The notes below the pieces were generated by a model. The model was not told the DNA's origin. It was given only the letters and a program-made list of their open reading frames with translations, and ran no database searches. Source: an uncultured Bacteroidales bacterium (GTDB taxonomy: Bacteria; Bacteroidota; Bacteroidia; Bacteroidales; Bacteroidaceae). Taken from it: a stretch of 48,920 bases of DNA. Both the position numbers and the translations under genes were made by a program. Shown piece by piece: positions 6,808 through 13,746 of the stretch (position 1 is its first letter; each line of letters opens with the position of its first letter). Location of the stretch: the NCBI GenBank assembly GCA_937906165.1, contig CALCYA010000107.1, forward strand, positions 1 to 48,920, given 5' to 3'.

Positions 6808-6973
6808 GAGATCCCTCCGCTTTGCGTTCGGGATGACATTGCTGTTATGTTGAGCGCAGCGAAACATCTCTTTCCATTGGTGTTGCATTGAGATTCTTTG
6901 CTTCGCTCAGAATGACAGGTTCGCGTATTGTGTCATATCGAACGAAAGTGAGATATCTCAATGTCGTTTTTTT
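6808..6973. repeat. Intergenic repeat unit 1 (166 bp)
   Basis: First copy of a tandem family that starts with GAGATCCCTCCGCTTTGCG and ends in a T-rich run. It lacks an internal segment of about 45 bp present in units 2 and 3. Contains short inverted segments such as GTTGAGCGCAGCGAAAC. Open frames across the array exist only because the repeat length lets one frame stay open; they are not genes. Confidence 0.9.
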
Positions 6974-7184
6974 GAGATCCCTCCGCTTTGCGTTCGGGAT
7001 GACATTGCTGTCATGTTGAGCGCAGCGAAACATCTCTTTCCAATAGTGTTGCATTGAGATTCTTGACTTTAGCCCCTTCGGCTGACGCCTCGGGCGTCGA
7101 CCGTTGGTTCGCTTCGCTCATAATGACAGGTTCGCGTATTGTGTCATATCGAACGAACGTGAGATATCTCAATGTCGTTTTTTT
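6974..7184. repeat. Intergenic repeat unit 2 (211 bp)
   Basis: Near-identical to unit 1 apart from an insert of about 45 bp (near 7065-7109) containing the palindromic CGCCTCGGGCG-type segment. Confidence 0.9.
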
Positions 7185-7353
7185 GAGATCCCTCCGCTTT
7201 GCGTTCGGGATGACATTGCTGTCATGTTGAGCGCAGCGAAACATCTCTTTCCAATAGTGTTGCATTGAGATTCTTGACTTTAGCCCCTTCGGCTGACGCC
7301 TCGGGCGTCGACCGTTGGTTCGCTTCGCTCAGAATGACAAGTACGCTTGTCTT
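7185..7353. repeat. Intergenic repeat unit 3 (169 bp, right end replaced)
   Basis: Carries the same 45-bp insert as unit 2. The last third diverges after the AATGACA segment, where a shorter linker leads into the next partial unit. Confidence 0.88.
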
Positions 7354-7495
7354 GAGATCCCTCAGCTTTGCGTTCGGGATGACAAGTTTTCCGCAGACAA
7401 AACTCCCTCCCCCTTCGGGTACTCCCTCTATAAACAGAGGGAGAGTTTTGCGTGCTTGTTTTGAGTTTCGTCCGCTTTGCGTTCGGGATGACAAC
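7354..7495. repeat. Partial repeat units 4 and 5 flanking a second repeat type
   Basis: 7354-7390 and 7463-7495 keep only the CTTTGCGTTCGGGATGACA head of the repeat. Between them, 7399-7453 is a different hairpin-forming element with arms AAAACTCCCTC and GAGGGAGAGTTTT, related to the element between pgi and gpsA. Confidence 0.8.
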
Positions 7496-7498
7496 TTT

Positions 7499-8839
7499 TT
7501 ACAGTCTTGCGCGGATAGCCTTGCTCTCCTCCTCGTAGCCAGGCTTGTCAAGGAGTGCGAACATGTTCTTCTTGTATGCCTCTACACCAGGCTGGTTGAA
7601 TGGGTTCACGCCAAGGATATAACCGCTGATACCGCAAGCTATCTCGAAGAAGTAGAGCAACTGGCCTACATAGTATGCGTTGAGCTCTGGGATTGAGATG
7701 CGCATGTTGGGTACACCGCCGTCAACGTGTGCGAGCTGTGTGCCGAGCTCTGCCATCTTGTTCACCTCGTCAACGTGCTTGCCTGCGAGGAAGTTGAGAC
7801 CGTCGAGGTTCTCCTCATCGCTTGGAACGGTGAGTGAGCTGTTTGGCTTCTCGATAGAGAGTACTGTCTCGAAGATAGTGCGCTCGCCCTCCTGAATCCA
7901 CTGGCCCATAGAGTGGAGGTCTGTTGTGAAGTCTACCGATGCGGGGAAGATACCCTTGTTCTCCTTACCTTCGCTCTCGCCGTAGAGCTGTTTCCACCAC
8001 TCGGATGTAAAGTGGAGCTTTGGCTGGTAGTTCACGAGAATCTCAATCTTCTTGCCGTCAGCATAAAGGGCGTTACGTGTAGCTGCGTACATTGCTGCTA
8101 TGTTCTCCTCGAATGGAACCTCGGGAGCGCAGCTCTTCTCCATGTCACGTGCACCGTTTACGAGTGCCTCGATGTCGAAGCCTGCAACAGCGATAGGGAG
8201 CAAACCGACCGGAGTGAGTACAGAGAAACGTCCGCCTACGTTGTCGGGGATGATGAAGCTCTTGTAACCCTCCTTGTCTGCTGTGATGCGTGCAGCGCCC
8301 TTAACAGCGTCAGTGATGGCAACGATTACCTTGCTTGCAGTCTCCTTGCCGCGCTGGTCCTCACACTGCTTCTTCAAGAGACGGAATGCAAGGGCAGTCT
8401 CGGTTGTTGTACCTGATTTGGAGATGTTGATGACACCGAACTTCTTGTCCTTGAGGTACTCTGTGAGCTCATAGAGGTAGTCCTCGCTGATGTTGTGTCC
8501 TGCGAAGATTACGCGTGGGCCATTGTTGTTGAGCAGTGCAGCAAAGTTGTTGCTGAGTGCCTCGATGACAGCACGTGCACCAAGGTAGCTACCGCCGATA
8601 CCTGCAACAACCACTACCTCGCAATTCTCACGGAGAGTCTTTGCTGTAGCCTTGAGGTCATCAAGGTGCTCCTGTGTTATAGAAGATGGCAAGTGCAACC
8701 ATCCGAGGAAGTCATTGCCTGGGAGTGTACCCTCTTCAAGAGCCTGCTGTGCTCTCTTTACCTGTGGCTCAAGGGCCAAAATCTGCTCGCGGGTAACAAA
8801 ACCTGTTACCTTGTCGATGTTTAATGAAATGTTCTTCAT
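7499..8839 (-). CDS. pgi: Glucose-6-phosphate isomerase
   Basis: Interconverts glucose 6-phosphate and fructose 6-phosphate in glycolysis and gluconeogenesis. With the ATG at 8839 the protein has 446 residues, the length of the short bacterial class seen in Bacillus and Thermotoga. Motifs: phosphate-binding GIGGSYLGARAV (from residue 80), NISKSGTTTETA, GGRFSVLTPVGLLP and the signature region GESEGKENKGIF. An in-frame extension of 25 codons to 8914 runs into a dispersed repeat and is rejected. It ends directly at the repeat block. gpsA lies upstream on the same strand, separated by a repeat element. Confidence 0.96.
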   Translation of the reverse strand: MKNISLNIDKVTGFVTREQILALEPQVKRAQQALEEGTLPGNDFLGWLHLPSSITQEHLDDLKATAKTLRENCEVVVVAGIGGSYLGARAVIEALSNNFAALLNNNGPRVIFAGHNISEDYLYELTEYLKDKKFGVINISKSGTTTETALAFRLLKKQCEDQRGKETASKVIVAITDAVKGAARITADKEGYKSFIIPDNVGGRFSVLTPVGLLPIAVAGFDIEALVNGARDMEKSCAPEVPFEENIAAMYAATRNALYADGKKIEILVNYQPKLHFTSEWWKQLYGESEGKENKGIFPASVDFTTDLHSMGQWIQEGERTIFETVLSIEKPNSSLTVPSDEENLDGLNFLAGKHVDEVNKMAELGTQLAHVDGGVPNMRISIPELNAYYVGQLLYFFEIACGISGYILGVNPFNQPGVEAYKKNMFALLDKPGYEEESKAIRARL

Positions 8840-8859
8840 TGTTATTGTTTTGTTTTTTA

Positions 8860-8972
8860 TTGCTCCCCTCCGGTCTTCGACCACCTCCCCTCTGATGGCA
8901 GAGTGGAGGAGCATTATAACTCTCCCACTTTACAAGAGGGAGTGCCCGTAGGGCGAGGGGGATAAATGTTAT
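8860..8972. repeat. Dispersed hairpin-rich repeat between pgi and gpsA
   Basis: A GC-rich element with several inverted segments: CTCTG/CAGAG, ACTCTCCC/GGGAGT and GCCC/GGGC. On the minus strand it shares CGGG-n-ACTCCCTCT-n-TAAA-n-GGGAGAGTT with the element at 7412-7450, so the two are copies in opposite orientation. The type is familiar from Bacteroidota intergenic regions. It may act as a terminator or mRNA-stability element between gpsA and pgi. Confidence 0.7.
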
Positions 8973-8989
8973 TTGTTTCTCTTCTTTTT

Positions 8990-9988
8990 TTACTTGAACG
9001 AGTCGGTCAACAACTTGATTTCTATTACCGGTGAGATACCCTCGTACAGAATGTTGTAGACAGCATCGATGATTGGGGTGTTGATGCGGTAGTGCTCGTT
9101 GATTTCCTTGATACACTTTGCTGCATAGTAACCCTCGGCAATCATCTCCATCTCAATCTGCGCGTTCTTTACAGAGTAACCCTTACCGATCATGCTGCCA
9201 AACACACGGTTACGGCTGAACTTTGAGTATCCTGTAACAAGCAGGTCGCCCATATATACCGAGTCGTTGATTGTGCGCTCGATTGGGTGCACCACATTCA
9301 GGAAACGGTTCATCTCTATGGCTGCATTCGACATCAGTACTGCCTGGAAATTGTCACCGTACTTGAGTCCGCTGCATATACCTGCTGCAATGGCGTATAT
9401 GTTCTTGAGAACTGAACCGTACTCGATGCCCACAACGTCGTCGCTGACAGAGGTCTTGATGAAACTGTTGCCCAGCTTCTTTGCAAACTGCTTTGCATGG
9501 TCGATGCTTGAACAGCCCACAGTCAGGTAAGAGAGGCGCTCAAGGGCAACCTCCTCGGCGTGACATGGACCGGCTATGGCCGCGATGTTCTCGTAAGGAA
9601 CTTTGTACACTTTGTTGAAATACTCCGAGATAATCAGGTTCTCATCGGGAACAATACCTTTTATGGCATTCACGATAAATTTGTCCTCGAGGTCGGCCTT
9701 CAGCTTCTTCAGGTGGTTCTTGAGGTAGGGCGACGGGGTAACGAATACCAGAATGTCACTCTCTTTGACAATTTTGTTGATGTCCGACGAGAAATTGATT
9801 CTGTTGGTGTCGAACTTCACCGCCGAGAGGTAAGCCGGGTTGTGACCCAGACGCTTGAAGTCCTCGATGCGGTCATCGCGTCTGATGTACCAGTTTATGG
9901 TGTCGACGTTGTTCAGAATAATCTTGGCAATAGCTGTCGCCCAACTGCCGCCGCCCATAATGGCAACCTGTTTGTTCGATAGTTCCAT
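8990..9988 (-). CDS. gpsA: Glycerol-3-phosphate dehydrogenase [NAD(P)+]
   Basis: Reduces dihydroxyacetone phosphate to sn-glycerol 3-phosphate, the backbone for phospholipids. The 332 residues start at the ATG at 9988; an 11-codon longer start to 10021 adds no family sequence. The Rossmann loop is MGGGSWATAIAK (11-22), the family lysine is in NAIKGIVPDE (Lys110), followed by AGPCHAEEVA and the catalytic-lysine helix EYGSVLKNIYAIAAG. The segment GPCHAEE replaces the GPSFA of enterobacterial enzymes, as usual in Bacteroidota. It is 90 bp downstream of lysS, on the same strand. Confidence 0.95.
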   Translation of the reverse strand: MELSNKQVAIMGGGSWATAIAKIILNNVDTINWYIRRDDRIEDFKRLGHNPAYLSAVKFDTNRINFSSDINKIVKESDILVFVTPSPYLKNHLKKLKADLEDKFIVNAIKGIVPDENLIISEYFNKVYKVPYENIAAIAGPCHAEEVALERLSYLTVGCSSIDHAKQFAKKLGNSFIKTSVSDDVVGIEYGSVLKNIYAIAAGICSGLKYGDNFQAVLMSNAAIEMNRFLNVVHPIERTINDSVYMGDLLVTGYSKFSRNRVFGSMIGKGYSVKNAQIEMEMIAEGYYAAKCIKEINEHYRINTPIIDAVYNILYEGISPVIEIKLLTDSFK

Positions 9989-10078
9989 AATATAGTGTTT
10001 TATATGCCGCTCGGGAATCATTCCCTTGTAAGGCCACTCCCTTGCGGCATTATTATAAATGTATCGGTTTCTCTATGC

Positions 10079-11806
10079 TTATCCCAGTTTCTCAATCCAC
10101 GCGGCAACATCGTTTACCGATGGGTTTGTGTAGCCGAGCTTGAACTTCTTGTTGATGCCGCCGATCTCCATCTGTATCTTCTGTGCGTTGCCACCCTTTA
10201 GATCGTTCACGAGGTTATAGCCTGCCTTGTGAAGCACCGGAACCCACTCCTCGGGAACACCGATTTCAGCAAAGGCTGCGGCGTTGTCCTTGGGAACCTT
10301 CTTCTCGGGACGCATCTGCGGGAAGAAGAGAACCTCCTGGATTGTTGTCTGGCCTGTCATGAGCATTGCAAGACGGTCCATACCGATACCCATACCTGAT
10401 GTTGGAGGCATACCGTACTCAAGGGCACGTACAAAGTCCTTGTCGATGAACATAGCCTCGTCGTCGCCCTTCTCGCTCAGGCGCAGCTGCTCCTGGAAAC
10501 GTTCTGCCTGGTCAATGGGGTCATTGAGCTCGCTGTATGCGTTACACAGCTCCTTTCCGTTGACCATAAGCTCGAAGCGCTCTGTGAGGTCCGGATTGTT
10601 GCGGTGACGCTTGCAGAGGGGTGACATCTCGATGGGGTAGTCTGTTATGAATGTAGGCTGTATGTAGTTGCCCTCACAGAACTCGCCGAAAATCTCGTCG
10701 ATGAGCTTGCCCTTGCCCATGGTGTCGTCAACCTCCATCTTGAGCTCCTTGCAGATGGCAAAAATCTCCTCCTCGCTCTTGCCGTTGAGGTCATATCCGG
10801 TGAACTCCTTGATAGAGTCGAGCATTGTCACGCGGCGGAATGGTGCCTTGAAACTGATTGTGTGCTCGCCCACCTGTACATCTGTCGTGCCGTTGACGTC
10901 AAGCGCAATCTTCTCGAGCATCTGCTCTGTGAAGCACATCATCCAGTTGTAGTCCTTGTACGATACATAAATCTCCATACAGGTGAACTCCGGGTTGTGT
11001 GTGCGGTCCATACCTTCGTTGCGGAAGTTCTTTGAGAACTCGTATACGCCCTCAAAGCCACCTACGATAAGGCGCTTCAGGTAAAGCTCGTTGGCGATAC
11101 GCAAGTAAAGTGGAATGTCGAGTGCGTTGTGGTGTGTGATGAACGGGCGTGCTGCCGCACCACCGGGGATTGACTGCAATACCGGTGTCTCAACCTCCAT
11201 GTATCCCTTTGAGTTGAAGAACTCACGCATTGAACTGTATATCTTGTTGCGCTTGATGAAAATCTCCTTTACGTCATCGTTCACGACGAGGTCGACATAA
11301 CGCTGGCGGTAACGCAGCTCGGGGTCCTCGAAACGGTCGTAGGCAACACCGTCCTTGTACTTCACGATAGGCAGCGGACGGATGCTCTTTGAAAGGATTG
11401 TCAGCTCCTTTGCGTGAACGGTGATCTCACCGGTCTGTGTGCGGAACACGATACCCTTGATACCAACAAAGTCACCTATGTCGAGCAGTCTCTTGAAAAG
11501 TACGTTGTAGTTGTCCTTGTTCTCACCCTGGCAGATGTCGTCGCGGGTAATGTATACCTGGATACGGCCTTTTGAGTCCTGAAGTTCAATGAATGACGCC
11601 TTACCCATGATACGGCGGCTCATCATACGTCCTGCAATGCATACCTCACGTGGCTCGTCCTCGTCCTTGAATTCTGCAAGGATATCAGTTGAGAATGCGT
11701 TTGTGGGGTACTCTGCTGCCGGATATGGCTCAATGTCCATGTTACGCAGTTCGGCAAGTGCCTCGCGGCGTACAATCTCCTGTTCGCTAAGTTCTAGAAT
11801 ATTCAT
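10079..11806 (-). CDS. lysS: Lysyl-tRNA synthetase, class II
   Basis: Charges tRNA-Lys (one such tRNA is at 41076-41148). The 575-residue protein has an N-terminal OB-fold for the anticodon (about 55-150; GRMMSRRIMGKASFIELQD), class II motif 2 FRNEGMDRTHNPEFT and motif 3 GMGIGMDRLAMLMT. Compared with the roughly 500-residue enterobacterial enzyme it carries about 70 extra C-terminal residues after the catalytic core (ending SVNDVAAWIEKLG), a helix-hairpin-like appendage common to Bacteroidales LysS. It is followed by gpsA and preceded 59 bp upstream by the nucleotide-sugar decarboxylase. Confidence 0.97.
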   Translation of the reverse strand: MNILELSEQEIVRREALAELRNMDIEPYPAAEYPTNAFSTDILAEFKDEDEPREVCIAGRMMSRRIMGKASFIELQDSKGRIQVYITRDDICQGENKDNYNVLFKRLLDIGDFVGIKGIVFRTQTGEITVHAKELTILSKSIRPLPIVKYKDGVAYDRFEDPELRYRQRYVDLVVNDDVKEIFIKRNKIYSSMREFFNSKGYMEVETPVLQSIPGGAAARPFITHHNALDIPLYLRIANELYLKRLIVGGFEGVYEFSKNFRNEGMDRTHNPEFTCMEIYVSYKDYNWMMCFTEQMLEKIALDVNGTTDVQVGEHTISFKAPFRRVTMLDSIKEFTGYDLNGKSEEEIFAICKELKMEVDDTMGKGKLIDEIFGEFCEGNYIQPTFITDYPIEMSPLCKRHRNNPDLTERFELMVNGKELCNAYSELNDPIDQAERFQEQLRLSEKGDDEAMFIDKDFVRALEYGMPPTSGMGIGMDRLAMLMTGQTTIQEVLFFPQMRPEKKVPKDNAAAFAEIGVPEEWVPVLHKAGYNLVNDLKGGNAQKIQMEIGGINKKFKLGYTNPSVNDVAAWIEKLG

Positions 11807-11865
11807 CTTGTATATTATTTAATTAGTTCTTTTATCCTGTTTATATAATGTGTAGGGTCCTCTTT

Positions 11866-12801
11866 TCAGACAAGTCTCTTGAAATATTCGATTGTCTTTC
11901 CCAAGCCTTCGTCAAGCTTTATGCTGGGCTGCCAGCCGCCAAGCTTTTCATGTGCAAGGGTAATGTCCGGTTTACGCTGGCGTGGGTCATCCTGCGGCAG
12001 GGGCTCGAAGACGATTTTTGATGAAGAGCCCGTGAGTTCAATTACCTTTTGGGCAAGCTCAAGCATTGTGAACTCTCCAGGGTTTCCGATGTTTACGGGG
12101 CCTGTGAAACTGTCGTCGGTCTCCATCATGCGTACCATGCCTTCAACAAGGTCATCGACATACTGGAAACTGCGTGTCTGCTTTCCGTCGCCATAGATTG
12201 TAATGTTCTCGCCTTTCAGTGCCTGGACAATGAAGTTGGATACCACGCGGCCGTCGTTCATGCTCATTCGCGGTCCGTATGTGTTGAAGATACGTATAAT
12301 CTTTATGCGTGTGGCATTCTGGCGGTGGTAGTCCATGAAGAGTGTCTCGGCACAACGCTTGCCTTCGTCATAACATGAACGTATGCCTATGGGATTCACG
12401 TTGCCCCAATAGCCCTCGACCTGTGGATGGATGTTCGGGTCGCCGTACACCTCGCTTGTAGAGGCCTGCAATATCTTCGCACCCACACGTTTGGCCAGGC
12501 CCAGCATGTTCATTGAGCCAATGACGCAGGTCTGTATGGTCTTTACCGGATCGTGCTGGTAGTGTACCGGTGATGCAGGGCAGGCAAGGTTGTATATCTC
12601 GTCAACCTCGGCAGTGTATGGCTGTGTCACATCGTGGCGCACGAGCTCGAAGTGGTCGTTGCCTATGAGGTGGCGTATGTTGTCCTTGCTGCCTGTAAAG
12701 TAGTTGTCAAGACAGATGACATCGTTGCCGTCCTTGAGCAGACGCTCGCACAGGTGTGAACCGATGAAACCGGCACCTCCGGTAACAAGTATTCTTTTCA
12801 T
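11866..12801 (-). CDS. UDP-glucuronate decarboxylase / nucleotide-sugar epimerase family
   Basis: A 311-residue extended short-chain dehydrogenase. The NAD loop is VTGGAGFIGSHLCERL near the N-terminus; the active site has Ser/Thr in ASTSEVYGDP and Tyr-Lys in SCYDEGKRCAET. The run NLACPASPVHYQHDP and GPRMSMNDGRVVSNF closely match UDP-xylose synthases (UDP-glucuronate to UDP-xylose) rather than epimerases. The product would feed surface glycan synthesis. The ATG at 12801 fits the family; an 8-codon extension to 12825 would overlap the upstream gene. The gap to the coiled-coil gene is 16 bp, so they are probably co-transcribed. Confidence 0.9.
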   Translation of the reverse strand: MKRILVTGGAGFIGSHLCERLLKDGNDVICLDNYFTGSKDNIRHLIGNDHFELVRHDVTQPYTAEVDEIYNLACPASPVHYQHDPVKTIQTCVIGSMNMLGLAKRVGAKILQASTSEVYGDPNIHPQVEGYWGNVNPIGIRSCYDEGKRCAETLFMDYHRQNATRIKIIRIFNTYGPRMSMNDGRVVSNFIVQALKGENITIYGDGKQTRSFQYVDDLVEGMVRMMETDDSFTGPVNIGNPGEFTMLELAQKVIELTGSSSKIVFEPLPQDDPRQRKPDITLAHEKLGGWQPSIKLDEGLGKTIEYFKRLV

Positions 12802-12817
12802 AATTCTTTTGTTCTTC

Positions 12818-13726
12818 TTATTCAAAATTGGCCTTGCTGCTACCTATCATATTGCCGTCGACGAAGATGAAGATATTGTATTCTCCCTCCTGCAAAGTCT
12901 CCTCAATGTTCCAGTACATCTCAAGGCTTGTCTCCTCGCCGGTGAACTCGAACTCCCTCTTCATTGAATAGGTGATGTCGCGGTTCTCGTACCTGAAGAT
13001 ATTTGAATCGCTCTTGCGGAGTGACTCCATGTCGGGCTGGAGAATGCGCACGTATGCGGTCTTTGTACCCGTTGAGGATGTGATGTTCTTTGCAATGCCA
13101 AAAGAGACCTTTATCTGTTTTGCTCTTTTCAGTTTCTCGGTCTCACGGCCGTTCTTGCGCAAGAGAGAAACCTTGATGCCGGTGGCATCGAGCTGTGATG
13201 CGAGTGATACTTTTTCTGTAAGTTTCTCTTTCTCGCTCGAGAGGTTGTCAATCTGCTTTGTGGCATTCTTGAACCTCTCCTTTACCACGGTGTTCTCCTG
13301 CTTTAGAGACTCGTTTTCACGGCTGAGCTCTGCTATCTGGCGTGTGTAGTCCTTGAGAACTTCGCGCAGTGTCTTGAGCTCCTTCTTCAAGCGTGTTATC
13401 TCTGCGTAGCTTGTTGCCTTTGTGCGCTCCAGCTCCTCGATGAGGGCCTGGGTACGCATCTGTTCGCGCTCGAGCTTGAACTTGAGAGAGTCGTTGTCTA
13501 TCTTTATGATGAGCTCCTGGTATTCGGTCTGAGCCCTGGTGAGGTCATTCATCATCTCCTCTTTCTCAAGGGCTACAAGTTCCTCCATCTCCTGCTTCTC
13601 CTGCATCACGGCTTCAGTCTCGTTCTTGCTGCTGATAAGGCTGATTACAGCAATGACAATTCCAATGAAAAGACATGCTGATACCGCAATAAGGGTCTTT
13701 ACAAGTTTGTTGTTATTCTCTTTCAT
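12818..13726 (-). CDS. Membrane-anchored coiled-coil protein, unknown function
   Basis: 302 residues. One N-terminal transmembrane helix (about 8-30, LIAVSACLFIGIVIAVISLI) with a positive cytoplasmic start, then a long coiled coil (about 35-180) rich in Glu, Lys and Leu heptads, then a C-terminal beta-rich domain (about 190-302) with RILQPDMESLRKSDSNIF and EGEYNIFIFVDGNMIG. Topology predicts that the bulk faces the periplasm. Similar proteins occur across Bacteroidales without a known role. It lies between valS (20 bp downstream of the valS stop) and the nucleotide-sugar decarboxylase. A cell-envelope or division-spacing role is possible but unproven. Confidence 0.85.
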   Translation of the reverse strand: MKENNNKLVKTLIAVSACLFIGIVIAVISLISSKNETEAVMQEKQEMEELVALEKEEMMNDLTRAQTEYQELIIKIDNDSLKFKLEREQMRTQALIEELERTKATSYAEITRLKKELKTLREVLKDYTRQIAELSRENESLKQENTVVKERFKNATKQIDNLSSEKEKLTEKVSLASQLDATGIKVSLLRKNGRETEKLKRAKQIKVSFGIAKNITSSTGTKTAYVRILQPDMESLRKSDSNIFRYENRDITYSMKREFEFTGEETSLEMYWNIEETLQEGEYNIFIFVDGNMIGSSKANFE

Positions 13727-13746
13727 AAAGCGTCATTTACAGTTTG

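Noticed and set aside
6808..7495. CRISPR array
   Set aside because: Units are 166-211 bp, nearly continuous, without regular 30-bp repeats and unique spacers, and there are no cas genes.
6845..7551. Minus-strand frames of 69-109 codons with repeated peptides
   Set aside because: They are translations of the intergenic tandem repeat. The units share one reading frame by length, there is no start-site logic, and this type of false protein is well known in repeat-bearing genomes.
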